From Atherinomorus stipes (lineage: Eukaryota > Chordata > Actinopteri > Atheriniformes > Atherinidae): a stretch of DNA of 64,000 nucleotides. The stretch spans positions 1-64,000 of the forward strand of contig JALJCO010009062.1 in NCBI GenBank assembly GCA_023101725.1. The letters are read 5' to 3'. The notes beneath the pieces are model-generated. The model did no database searches. It was not told the origin of the DNA and was given only the letters and a program-made list of their open reading frames with translations. Below are positions 34,556 through 45,656 of the stretch, piece by piece. How positions within the stretch are numbered: the first letter of the stretch is position 1; each line of letters starts with the position of its first letter. A program made the translations under genes and the position numbers.

Positions 34556-35686
34556 GCGTACTTGTGTACTTGCGTGCTTGTGTACTTGCGTACTTGGTGT
34601 GGCAGGACGAAGGAGGGCCCAGGCGGGAATTGAACCACAGACTCCCGGGTGAGAATCATGCGCGCTAACCAGTCAGCCAAAGGGACATCCTCTTGGCCAA
34701 GTAGCCAGGGAACATGAACACTCGGAGGCATAGTGACAGGACTGTCAACTGCCACATTGGGTACATGCGTACTTGCGTCCTTGTGTACTTGCGTACTTGT
34801 GGACTTGCGTACTTGGGTACATGTGTACTTGCGTGATTGTGTACTTGCGTCCTTGTGTACTTGCGTACTTGTGGACTTGCGTACTTGGGTACATGCGTAC
34901 TTGCGTGCTTGTGTACTTGCGTACTTGCGTACTTGTGGACTTGCGTACTTGTGGACTTGCGTACTTGGGTACATGCGTACTTGCGTGCTTGTGTACTTGC
35001 GTACTTGTGGACTTGCGTACTTGTGGACTTGCGTGCTTGTGTACTTGCATACTTGTGTGCTTGTGTACTTGCGTACTTGTGTACTTGCGTACTTGTGGAC
35101 TTGCGTACTTGGGTACATGCGTACTTGCGTGCTTGTGTACTTGCGTACTTGCGTACTTGCGTACTTGTGGACTTGCGTACTTGTGGACTTGCGTACTTGG
35201 GTACATGCGTACTTGCGTGCTTGTGTACTTGCGTACTTGCGTACTTGTGGACTTGCGTACTTGTGGACTTGCGTGCTTGTGTACTTGCGTACTTGCGTGC
35301 TTGTGTACTTGCGTGCTTGCGTGCTTGTGTACTTGCGTACTTGCGTGATTGTGTACTTGCGTTCTTGTGTACTTGCGTACTTGCGTACTTGCATGCTTGT
35401 GTACTTGCGTACTTGCATGCTTGTGTACTTGCGTACTAGAGTACGTCGTCTGTGCGTACGACTTGTGGACTTGCGTACTTGCATGCTTGTGTACTGGGGT
35501 ACATGCGTACTTGCGTGCTTGTGTACTTGCGTACTTGCGTACTTGTGGACTTGCGTACTTGTGGACTTGCGTGCTTGTGTACTTGCGTACTTGCGTGCTT
35601 GTGTACTTGCGTGCTTGCGTGATTGTGTACTTGCGTACTTGTGTACTTGCGTACTTGCGTACTTGCGTGCTTGTGGACTCGTGAAA
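34556..35686. repeat. 8-bp GTACTTGC minisatellite
   Basis: An array of about 1.1 kb built on GTACTTGC with variants GTACTTGT, GGACTTGC, GTACTTGG, GTACATGC and GTGCTTGT, organised in higher-order blocks of five to eight units. It is split by a 159-bp tRNA-like element at 34598-34756. A unit of 8 bp without stops leaves several frames open on both strands (up to 385 codons plus, 315 minus; Cys-Val-Leu-Ala-Tyr-Leu-Arg-Thr, or Ser-Thr-Gln-Val-Arg-Lys-Tyr-Thr). These frames are artefacts. Confidence 0.95.
34598..34756 (-). mobile_element. tRNA-like element with TG...CA termini, copy 2
   Basis: 159 bp, TGTGGCAGGACG to CAACTGCCACA, an 8-bp terminal inversion (TGTGGCAG/CTGCCACA). Flanked by TTGG on both sides (34594-34597, 34757-34760), inside the GTACTTGC array. 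On the minus strand: A-box-like TGGCTGACTGG (34669-34679) and B-box GGTTCAATTCC (34626-34636), one base from the GGTTCGANTCC consensus. Because flanks differ completely from copy 1, the shared segment fixes the boundaries exactly. It could be a solo LTR of a very short LTR element, or a MITE or SINE hybrid. Confidence 0.8.
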
Positions 35687-36715
35687 CATCATCCGCAGTC
35701 CGGTTATGTTCTGTTAAAAAGTTCGCTTCTCAGCAAGTACGCTGGAAATCCCCGCATGAGAACTTCCTCTGCAACATTGTACCGAGCAGCATCAGAGGAG
35801 GCTCGTGCGTACTCGGCCAGATATAAATCCCAGCATGCACCTGCACACGCGCAGCGTTTGGGAGCCTCCTCCTCACTCCTCCGCCTCTAACAGCCAAACC
35901 TGAGCATCATTTCTGTTCGCTATTGTCGTTCTTGGCCTTTTGTCTGCAGCTCTTCCTCCTGTTTTCCTCTCACAGCTGTTTTTGATAACATGATTATGAT
36001 TAACTCACCTGATTGCCCATTTGGATTAATATGCTTCTGTACTGGAAGCAAATATAACTTACATGAAACAAAAACATCCACTCAGTATGATTGTTTTGCA
36101 GCAGTTATTTTGATTGTTTTTATTTGTTTCAGTACAATTAAAAGCTGCACTAAAGTCTACAAAAAGAACTCTGGTGTACGCTTGAGCAGGCGAAAACTGT
36201 TTTGAGACCATGTCAAGCAGTTAGCGCAGCATTGCCAGCACCTCTTTCCCTCTTCCAGTAGTTTCATGCACACTGTCGGCGACGCTGATTATATTTTTGT
36301 AAATTTTGTTCTTTACTTGTTTCCATGATTGTCTTGTGCTGCTGGGGTTGCATCTGAAAATAATGTGGTTATGAGGTCACAAATGCAGAAAACATGAACT
36401 TATGAAGCCACGCCCACCCATGCCATCATGGTGAAGAGTTACACGTGCAGACATGAGCCTGGAAACATCTATATGGACAGTGTGAGAAGGAAATCCACTG
36501 AGGAAGCTGTAATGATGAAGTGACACTAGTGTTCAGTGTCCGATATTGTTCCATGATTGGACAATCGCACGGACCTGCGCATCAACAGTCGGCCATTTTC
36601 TGCCAGCATTCCTTCCTGCTGTTGCCGCGGCGACTGTGTTGCCTCTGGTCTGGATGATGTTCCTGAATCCTTCATATTCCTCACGTATCATCGTCTGCTT
36701 CTCCATGGTGAAATA
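35687..36715. other. No recognised features
   Basis: Unique sequence after the minisatellite; no domain, RNA gene or terminal repeat seen. Confidence 0.4.
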
Positions 36716-37640
36716 CAGGGGTTCGACAATGAAACTGAAACACCTGCCATTTTAGTGTGGGAGGTTTCATGGCTGAATTGGACCAGCCTGGTGGCAAATC
36801 TTCATTTATCTTTAGCAGAATTAAATGTGCACCTCAGCTCTCCTGTTTCCACCAGAACTGTCCATCGGGAGCTCCACAGGGTAAATATACACGGCCGGGC
36901 TGCTATAGCCAAACCTTTGGTCACTCGTGCCAATGCCAAATGTTGGTTTCAATGGTGCAAGGAGCACAAATCTTGGGCTGTGGACAATGTGAAACATGTA
37001 TTGTTCTCTGATGAGTCCACCTTTACTGTTTTCCCCACATCTGGGAGAGTTTTCGGTGTAGAGAAGCCCCAAAGAACTGTACCACCCAGATTGTTGCATG
37101 GCCAGAGTGAAGCATGGGGGTGGATCAGTGATGGTTTGGGCGGCCATATCATGGCACTCACTTGGCCCAATACTTGTGCTAGATGGGCGTGTCACTGCCA
37201 AAGACTACTGAACCATTCTGGAGGACCATGTGCATCCAATGGTTCAAACATTGTATCCTGAAGGCGGTGCAGTGTATCAGGATGACAATGCAAAAATACA
37301 CACAGCAAGACTGATGAAAGATTGGTTTGATGAACATGAAAGTGAAGTTGAACATCTCCCATGGCCTGCAAAGTCACCAGATCTGAATATTATTGAGCCA
37401 CTTTGGGGAGTTTTGGAGGAGCGAGTCAAGAAACGTTTTCCTCCACCAGCATCACGTAGTGACCTGGCCACTATTCTGCAGAAGTATGGCTTAAAATCCC
37501 TCTGACCACTGTTCAGGACTTGTATGTGTCATTTCCAAGACGAATTGTCGCTGTATTGGCTGCAGAAGGAGACCCCACACCATACTAATAAATAATTATG
37601 GTCTAAAACCAAGTGTTTCAGTTTCATTGTCTAACCCCTG
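36716..37640 (+). mobile_element. Tc1/mariner element, DD36E type, deleted
   Basis: Terminal inverted repeats of about 32 bp: CAGGGGTTCGACAATGAAAC at the left against CAGGGGTTAGACAATGAAAC (inverted right end), with TA on both outer edges (36714-36715, 37641-37642). 925 bp, against about 1.2-1.6 kb for intact relatives; the 5' part coding for the first helix-turn-helix is missing. A hAT element is inserted directly at its right border. Confidence 0.9.
36770..37505 (+). pseudogene. Tc1/mariner transposase with DD36E spacing, broken
   Basis: The first frame shows the second DNA-binding helix region VSTRTVHRELHRVNIHGRAA, ANAKCWFQWCKEHKSWAVD and HVLFSDESTFTVFP (first catalytic Asp). The protein then needs a frame change near 37100 and passes an in-frame TGA near 37206. 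The frame beginning near 37230 supplies GGAVYQDDNAKIHTA (second Asp) and SPDLNIIEPLWG (Glu). Counting from the second Asp of QDDN to Glu gives 36 intervening residues. DD36E is the spacing reported for the Incomer group of vertebrate Tc1/mariner elements; assignment to it is inferred. Inactive: N-terminus lost, frameshift and stop. Confidence 0.88.
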
Positions 37641-37643
37641 TAT

Positions 37644-37767
37644 TAGGGATGCACCGATGCATCGGCTGGACATCGGTATCGGCCGATGTTTGCCTTGTTA
37701 ACTGCCATCGGCCATCGGCCAATAGAAATGACATTCGCCGATGGCAGTGGCCGATTACTATATAGCC

Positions 37768-37825
<58 letters not shown>

Positions 37826-38432
37826 GATTTACATGTGTCATCAACACTGTTCTTAAGAAAAACTCTTTTTTCCCCCTCTTTTTTGGGCAGATGGGGGGGG
37901 GGGGGGGGGGGGGGGGAGATACTGGTAGAAGGCATCCACGCACTTTCCCCAGTAGAGAAACGAAGACGGCGGCGGTCGTGTGGCAATATTTTACCGTTTC
38001 AGAAAAAGATCAGAGTTACGCAGTTTGCAGTACATGCTCCACAAATATTTTTTATTGGGCCATGAAAATAATCTTCTCACCGAGTATGTTTTTGTTTATT
38101 AGGCTAAAACCACTCAATTTTGTTGGGCAACATACTGAAGCATTCTTTTTGTGATTATCAGTCCCAGGTCTTTGAAAAGTTTTCAGAAAAGAGCTTGTTA
38201 TAACTAATGTCAACCACAAAGTGACATTAAAGGTTGTTTCTGTTTCATAAATTGGTCTGATTGAATTTGTGCTCATTCAAGGATAGACTGATTAAGAACT
38301 GAAAGACTTGTAAATTTCTGTGGCACAAAGGAAGTAATAAATAAAAATAGAAAACATCGGCCATCGGCCGAGTTATTATGTTAAACATTGGTATCGGTAT
38401 CGGCCCAGACTTTCACAATCGGTGCATCCCTA
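37644..38432 (+). mobile_element. hAT element with BED-finger remnant
   Basis: Perfect-looking termini TAGGGATGCACCGAT and ATCGGTGCATCCCTA, and a perfect 8-bp target duplication CCCTGTAT (37636-37643, 38433-38440). The left duplication includes the last bases and the TA flank of the DD36E element, so this hAT copy inserted at that exact junction and is younger. 789 bp, non-autonomous. Contains an (AT)n tract (37774-37823) and a G-run of about 24 (37893-37916). Sub-terminal repeats of atcggccatcggcc occur at both ends. Confidence 0.93.
37891..38066 (+). pseudogene. BED-type zinc finger remnant of hAT transposase
   Basis: A frame downstream of the G-run reads KTAAVVWQYFTVSEKDQSYA then VCSTCSTNIFY. 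This has the aromatic VWxYF start and the Cys-x2-Cys pair of the BED finger found at the N-terminus of hAT transposases; the later His pair is not reached. The upstream Met and glycine run come from the homopolymer and are not original coding sequence. The rest of the transposase is deleted. Confidence 0.75.
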
Positions 38433-38440
38433 CCCTGTAT

Positions 38441-38652
38441 GTCGCTCTCTGTTTGTCCATGTCTGCGATTGGTCAGACGCTTCAAACCCCACCCCTTTTA
38501 TATGAGCGTGCACTAATCAAGATTGGAAAACCCTGGGTTGAGTTACCGAGTTGATAACCAGCTTCGTAGTACTGTTTATCAAGATGGTGCATGTCTGGTT
38601 AAACAGAGAAATCCCGGCTCTGTTAATCCAGCTTCGTAGAATAGGCCCCAGT
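38441..38652. other. Spacer before hairpin
   Basis: Resumes the flank of the DD36E element; no feature recognised. Confidence 0.4.
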
Positions 38653-38826
38653 TGTGTTGTGGAGTCAACTAGTCTTTTCCATGTCATGTATTTGTTCTGC
38701 CCAGCGACTAAACCAGGTGAGTCCAATCAGCCCTGTTTAATTCATTGTGCTGATTGGACTCACCTGGTTCAGTGACTGGACAGAACAAATTCATGACATG
38801 GAAAGACTTGTTGACCCCACAATTCC
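38653..38826. repeat. 78-bp-arm hairpin (near palindrome)
   Basis: The arm from gagtcaactagtcttttcca through ccaggtgagtccaatcagc (38653-38731) pairs with gctgattggactcacctggt through tggaaagacttgttgac (38749-38826). The loop is about 17 nt. Mismatches are few, and the inner 20 bp around accaggtgagtccaatcagc is perfect. No terminal duplication identified. Confidence 0.85.
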
Positions 38827-40597
38827 CACCTCTGGTATCACACACAAACTGTGTGACGATGAGCAATTTCAAGCTTTTGCTTTGGCCCGCTTGTGTCCCA
38901 GAATTAAACCCTAATATCTGCGGGATTTTCTGAGCAGAGACAATGTCAGCTGCAGACAGCTGGATGGGGTAGCGACTGTTCAAACCCAGATCAGACAGTA
39001 CTGCCGCTCCATGAGGAGGCTTAATGTGGCTGTTATTGGTGCCAGTAACGGACATGCTTTTTCCTATCAACAGGATGCTTTGTTTCTTCTTCATTTGTTT
39101 TCATATGAGCGCTGTGATTAGTTTCTTCATGTCCCACAGCTTGATGAGAGGATGAGAATCCTACTTACTTTCTCCTGCAGCTGTTTTACTACCATGCCAT
39201 AAACCTGTCAGATTTTTGTTTGAAGTTTGTTTTTGCCAGAATGAATTTGCCAACTTCAAAACAAAGTTTGCTGCCAAAAAACCCAAAATGTGCAGCTTTT
39301 CAAAACTAAGCTTAAAAATATAAGTACAAATTTAAGCGTGCAAGAGTACAGTTATAGATAATAAAGCATTTAATCCAGTGAGCTGATGGGAGTTATGCAG
39401 TCTGCACAGATTGTCCCCTGGAGACAACAGCAACTCACAATTGCATTCAAAGAATATGCAAGTTCTTGTCATGAGAGCAATCCCTAGCCTGATGTACATG
39501 TATTTTCTATCACAGGAATGGACGAAGTGTGTCCTCGAGGACCGCTGTACTGCTGATTTTGGATGTTTCCTGTGGCAGATCAGATTCAGATTAATGGCTC
39601 AACATGCTTGGGCTGAACTTGACAACAGGCTCTTAAGGAAACCCATTCAATTTGAATCAGATGTCTCAGAGCAGAGAAACATCTAAAACCTGCAGGACCT
39701 CCAGGACTTTGATAGAAGCGACAGGTTGCGTTGCTGAACTGTAAACACATGACTTTGCTCTGCAAGTGTAGCTCACAAAGCAAAGCTACACTTACAAAGC
39801 TGCCTCTGCAAAAGGATGGTACAGCTGTTCAGAGGTGCTAATCATTCAATCGCTCGACAAACTGATTGCTGCTACGTCAATCATCAAGCCTCCTCGCTCG
39901 CAAACTCTCAACTCCAAACAATGAAAAACCACCACATAGTCATTATAAACACAATCACATCACATTTAGAGTTAAAACATGTTGTAGTGTTCTCTTTCTC
40001 ACAGAGCGGACGGGCCGCTTCACCTACGGATGGCCATTGCTACAACAAAAAATAGAGCGACAGAAAGCTACAAATGCTACAGTATATTTAAACAGCCCCG
40101 TATAAAAACAATGTCAGAAAGCAGGTGGGCTAAGGGCGCCTAAATAGCTAACCGCAGCCACTAGTGGTGTAGTCACGACCACACTACCACGACCAGGGGC
40201 GGAGACTAAGATATTTTACAAGACTGGGACTGTGTTGGGCCTAGTTCACATGGAGCTGAAGCCGGTTCAGGTGTGAAACCGATCCGGGGGAAAGGTTTCA
40301 CCATCCCCATGAAACCGCTGTAGTACGTCCTACAAGGCTGTGGGTGGCGCTATGATGATTAAAGTGTGACACTCCAAACCTAGAACAAGACAGCGCAAAT
40401 AAAGACTCACCACGTCGCTGGAAATCAACAAAGGAAGAGCAGAAAGGCAGAGATGGCCGAGGATTTACGAGGCGAACGCGAACGTTTTCTACATGCTCGA
40501 AAACAGTCGCTCACCGACGCCATTGTTGTCGTGAATTTTTTTTCAATGAAATTTATTGTTGTGAATGACACCAACACGTGTTGTCTCACTGACATCA
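38827..40597. other. No recognised gene
   Basis: Short frames only. The 128-codon minus frame at 38708-39094 overlaps the hairpin and has no recognisable domain. The sequence at 40230-40600 has some transposon-like character but no paired ends. Confidence 0.4.
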
Positions 40598-40599
40598 TA

Positions 40600-41155
40600 C
40601 ACACTCAAAAATAGAGGTACGAGACAGGAACATTTCTGTACCTGTAGGTAGATTTTTTTTACAAATGTTCTCTCAAAAGTACAATATTGGTCTTTATGAG
40701 ACCAGAAGTACCTATATACTATGAAAAAAGGGTCCAAAGTAATAGAAAGTACACATTTGTACCATTTCAACCCTAAGGGTACCTGCAGCATTGAAAAATG
40801 TGTGTAGCTTGTACAATAACTATAAATAGCAGTACTTCTAAACAGTAGTATAATTATAGTTATTATATTATGATTTTCATAATAATCATAGTAATAATTA
40901 TACAATATTATATTATATATTATATAATAATTATTCATTTATTATTAGCATCTTTGATTGTTGTCATAATCTCTATTTTATTGACTTTTATTCCTCATCT
41001 TTAATTGGTTTAATTGTACTTTATTAACTCATACAGCTTGATAAGGTACAAAAATGGACCATGAAGGTACAGAAATGTCTTTCAGAAAGGAACCCCCCCA
41101 GCAACAAACTTTGTCCCCTTTTAAGTAGAAATTGGTACCTCTATTTTTGAGTGTG
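40600..41155. mobile_element. Tc1/mariner-type MITE, complete copy
   Basis: Termini CACACTCAAAAATAGAGGTA and, inverted, the same sequence (ccaatttctact follows inward on the right), with TA at each edge (40598-40599, 41156-41157). 556 bp, no coding capacity. A truncated, highly similar copy lies at 20049-20549. Confidence 0.92.
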
Positions 41156-41157
41156 TA

Positions 41158-43493
41158 TCCATCATTTCGGAGCAATTATGCAGCCCTAATCTTGATTGAA
41201 TCTGAGATATCGACAAACATCAAATTACAATCCACTGTATCAGTACTGTATGATATTGTATTGTGATCAAACCAGTGATTTATGGCCCTGTTACATAATG
41301 CGACTGGCTCCATTGTGAATTTTGTTCACATACTTGCTCGTGTACTGGGCTTGTTCCAGATCCAGCTGGAGGCACATTAGAGAATTCAAATTTGTAGGAT
41401 GTGAGCAAGACCTTTGGTATGACAACAGTAGAGGAGGTTAGCATAAAAATCATAAAAACAGCACCATCGGTCATGAGTCAGAGTAGAAGGAAAGGCTCAA
41501 AGGCTGACCTGCAAAAAAACAGCAGCTTCTTACACAAAACAGTTCTTTTAAAGAAAGAAAAGTGCATTCTAGCCTTACTGTGTAGGATAATGAGTGTTTT
41601 AAACCTCATCCAACATGTTTTTAACCATAACCTGGTAACACTGTCACCAAACCCCACCAGGAAACGAGAAAACTGTTCTATAAAAGTACCATCTGGTTGG
41701 CGACTACATTTAACCTGTTGGTATTTTAGCATAGCGCCCATGGGACGCCATGCATTTTTCATAAATAAATATGTATTTTGCTCAGTGTACATTCTAAGTA
41801 CCTCCTCGTTTTACACCATTGGAAACCTGAGATTCTTGAGATTTCAATGATCTAAACCATTTATAAGATACACATAAAATTAATCAGTTTCACTGTATTT
41901 AGACCCCTATTATTCAGTACCAGTGGTAGTTGGGGGGGGGGGGGGGCTCAACCATGTTTGTACTCATAACGGTTGAAGAACAGCTTAAGATTTACTTGGT
42001 GTGCTTTTTTCAGGCGTTTTGGGTGAAAAGTTAAAGAGAAAGAGTAGCATTTACAGCTGGGTGTGAAAAATGCATCATCCCAAAGCTGCACGGAGATCCC
42101 CCCCCCCCCCATACCCCCCCACCACCAACCCACCCTTACCCACCATCTGTCTGAAATTTGGGGTTGTTTCATGGCCTGAATGATCAAGGGAAAGGACACG
42201 ATTATTTCAAATCCTGGATTAGTGAATCGTGACATTTAGCGGAGGTAATGTAAATCCCCATGTGGCACGTTGGAGTCTTCATTTGAACTTACGGAAAGTG
42301 ACAGTTTTTTTTTTTAATCCATAGATGTGGCATTTACATTCTTGTGTAAATTTTCTGTTTATTTATTTATTTTTTAAAATGGCAGCCCGTTTGATCCGGA
42401 CTCTGATGCTTCATCAGATGTGTAGCAGCGGCGTTCCAGTATGAACCAGAATAACCATCAAATCTTCACTTCCCCGTCAAATCAAACATGCTGGCACTCT
42501 CCTGAAAACACCTTCAGACAGGTGACAGGCTTTAATCTCTACAGACACCATGAGGAAGGACATGTTTATTCCTGCGGTGTTTTTTTATCATTATTTAAAG
42601 AAATGTGGCTCATGGTTTTCATCTTTTTTTTTCCAGCTAGAGATTACTCTGCCTTTAATCTGATTAGCAGATGACACATTTCACAGTCTCCACAAGTAAT
42701 CTTCTTTTGCAATCCCATATTCAATCATATTACTCCCTCCTCATCTGTCTGGGGACTCTCTGGAATGATACCACATGTTAGAGCCGTCCCGAGCTCGTGG
42801 AGTTTTCTCCTCGAGCTTTGACATAACGTAGAAGTTCCCTCGTAGCTGAAAACAAACTTCAGACGAGCAGCAAACATGACAGCAGCATGAAATGGGATAT
42901 GCTGTATTTTCTGAGAGTGCCGCCGTGGATTGATTGGAGTTTCTAATCACGTACAAAAAGGTCGCGGAGGAGTGTGAGCGAGCACACATGCATTTCCCGG
43001 AGGACGTGTGAGTGGCATGCTTCCTAAATCTCCCTTTAAGCCCCTTAAAGTTTAGAGTAACACACCAGCGTGGTTATTGTTGCTGCAGGAGTGTGTGCAG
43101 TGTGTGCGTCTGCGCTGTAACGTTAGCGAGGAGCGCTGGCGTGCTCATCTCTGTCAGCCAGCATGTAAAACCACCATCACAACGCTTTTCCTTTGTGTCC
43201 GTTGCCATGATGTCACGGTCAGATGGCGTGTCCTCAAGTTCCACCGCGCTGCTGCATAAACACAAATCCCTCAGTGCATGTGGGAATATCATCCCAGAAG
43301 AAATGTGTCGTCACCTGCTGTGCAAAATATCCCCAAACAACTGTGTAAAACAGGACAGCCGGGTCTACGCATGATGCTCGCTGAGCCGCGCGCTGAACGG
43401 CAGCTTTGGTTCCTCACAGGTGACAGCAAAGCATCAGCGGTGACAAAGAGTTCTGCCTCATGTGCTATGGTTTGTTTTTTATGCAGAAAATCC
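41158..43493. other. No gene recognised; hAT-like end and homopolymers
   Basis: At 41170-41190 gcaattatgcagccctaat resembles a hAT end of the TTAGGGCTGCA type, and sits directly beside the MITE. Homopolymers: poly-G 41932-41946, poly-C 42099-42110. Frames at 41401-41850 (plus, 149 codons) and 43012-43374 have no recognisable domain. Confidence 0.45.
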
Positions 43494-44232
43494 ACGTAAT
43501 CCCAGTCAGCATCAGAACCTTTAATCCCAGTCAGCATCTAGAACCTTTAATCCCTGTCAGCATCAGAACCTTTAATCCCAGTCAGCATCAGAACCTTTAA
43601 TCCCTGTTAGCATCAGAACCTTTAATCCCAGTCAGCATCAGAACCTTTAATCCCAGTCAGCATCAGAACCTTTAATCCCAGTCAGCATCTAGAACCTTTA
43701 ATCCCAGTCAGCGTCCAGAACCTTTAATCCCTGTCAGCATCAGAAACTTTAATCCCAGTCAGCATCAGAACCTTTAATCCCAGTCAGTATCAGAACCTTT
43801 AATCCATGTCAGCATCAGAACATGTAATCCCAGTCAGCATCAGAACATTTAATCCCAAACAGCATCAGAACCTTTAATCCCAGTAAGTATCAGAATCTTT
43901 AATCCCAGTTAGCATCCAGAACCTTTAATCCCAGTCAGTATCAGAACCTTTAATCCCAGTCAGCATCAGAATCTTTAATCCCAGTTAGCGTCCAGAACCT
44001 TTAATCCCAGTCAGTAACAGAACCTTTAATCCCAGTCAGCATCAGAACCTTTAATCCCAGTTAGCATCCAGAACCTTTAATCCCAGTCAGTATCAGAACA
44101 TTTAATCCCAGTCAGTATCAGAACCTTTAATCCCAGTCAGCATCAGAACCTTTATTCCCAGTCAGTATCAGAACCTTTAATCCCAGTCAGCATCAGAACC
44201 TTTAATCCCAGTATCAGAACCTTTAATCCCAT
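43494..44232. repeat. 25-bp minisatellite (about 29 units)
   Basis: Unit cagcatcagaacctttaatc with ccagt following; variants cagtatc, tagcatcca and cagcatcta. Frame-disrupting length changes and stops (taa in each unit) prevent any long frame. Confidence 0.95.
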
Positions 44233-45220
44233 CATGTTACATGTGAAATCCTGAACTCGTCCTCACACAGACACGCATTGACTTAATCGTTGCTTATTAC
44301 ACAACAATCTGTGCATAATCTACACTAAACAGCATGCATAGAGCAGGTTTGTGTTGCGCAGTCCTAGACTCCGTATACGGGACAGAAACGTTAGGATCGG
44401 TCGTTGTGGGTCAGACTGATTACAGTCTGCTCTCACATTAATAACCAGATGTTTCTACCTCCAAATAATTAACGTGCTTTAATTTCTGCAAGGAAACCAT
44501 CTCTGGCTGATTCAGCTGGATCTGCAGCTGACTCCAGGCAGGAGCATGCAATATTTACTCTAAGTGCACTTTCCCCCAATTCAGTTCAGGCTGAGGGCTG
44601 CTTAAAAGGAATCAGCTATGGCAGCAAGGACAATTACCTTCTGAGCATTTCTAAATGAAATACGCTGGGACAGGGGTGGAAGCAGACTACGAGCTGGTTC
44701 CTTCAAACACAAAAGCCAACAAGTTCACCCTTTCAAACCATCATAATGTATAAGACATCAACTCATACCATTAGGTCTGATTATTCATGTCATTCTGTAA
44801 AGAACCCCCCCTTCAAGACGCAGAGGGGAAATACAATCTATATTTAAACATCAAAGAAAACATTATATCCAAATGTTTCCTCAAAGAGGCCAAAACTGCT
44901 CGTTTGGACTGGGTTGAGTCGTCTTCGTTGGTTCAGACTGAAAAAAGTCTCGCGTGTTAATCCCATCGTGTGGGTTGCATAGGTTTAACACATACTCAGC
45001 AGTCATGTAACTTTACCAACTCCTGGTTGGGTTTACCTACAGACTTGCCTTGATGAGGGGGATTATGTCAGAGATTTTTTTTAACCCTTTATTGACTGCA
45101 ATAGAAATGGCCCGTCTCTGCCTGCTCTGGTACTTTTGTGCATAGTGGGGTCGTTTCTTCGGTTATGCTCAAGGTCATGGACATCAATGACAGAAATAAC
45201 TGACAATGCTCTTGAAAGAA
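44233..45220. other. No recognised features
   Basis: Unique sequence; no repeats or coding signal seen. Confidence 0.4.
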
Positions 45221-45278
45221 TACCATAAAAAGGGGGGGAAAGGGGGGGGGGGGGAGAAAAAAGAAAAGGGAAAAAAAA

Positions 45279-45310
<32 letters not shown>

Positions 45311-45352
45311 AGGAAAAAAAAAGAAAAAAAAGAAAAAAAAAAAAAAAGGGGG

Positions 45353-45399
<47 letters not shown>

Positions 45400-45656
45400 A
45401 AGAGGGAAGAAAAGGGGAAAAAAAAAAGGGAAAGGGGGAGGGGAAAAAAAAAAAAAAAAAAAAAAAGAAAAAAGACAACCCAAGGAAAAAAAAAAAAAAA
45501 AAAAAAAGAGGAAAAAGAGAGAAAGACGAAGAAAAAAAAAAAAAAAAAAAAAAGGAAAAGGAAAAAAAGAAAAGGGGAAAAAAGAACAAGAAAAAAAAAG
45601 AAAAAGAAAAAAAAGAGCAAAAGGAACCAAAAAAAAAAAAAAAAAAAGGCCAAAAT
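45221..45656. repeat. Homopurine A/G tract
   Basis: About 435 bp almost entirely A with G blocks on the plus strand, broken by only a few pyrimidines (gacaaccc near 45474, single C or T elsewhere). Long Lys/Gly frames on plus and Phe/Pro frames on minus (up to 203 codons) are artefacts. Sequencing or assembly error is likely in such a tract. Confidence 0.95.

Noticed and set aside
34612..34690. A functional tRNA gene on the minus strand
   Set aside because: B box is good, but T, anticodon and acceptor stems pair poorly, the same unit recurs with transposon-like ends, and no Pol III terminator is placed correctly.
34733..35890. A 385-codon open frame (plus overlapping 311-315 codon frames on minus)
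   Set aside because: Lies over the 8-bp GTACTTGC array; several frames are open because the unit has no stop codon. Composition is purely repeat-derived.
43494..44232. Regular spaced repeats that superficially resemble a CRISPR array
   Set aside because: Units are contiguous tandem repeats without unique spacers, and the context is vertebrate.
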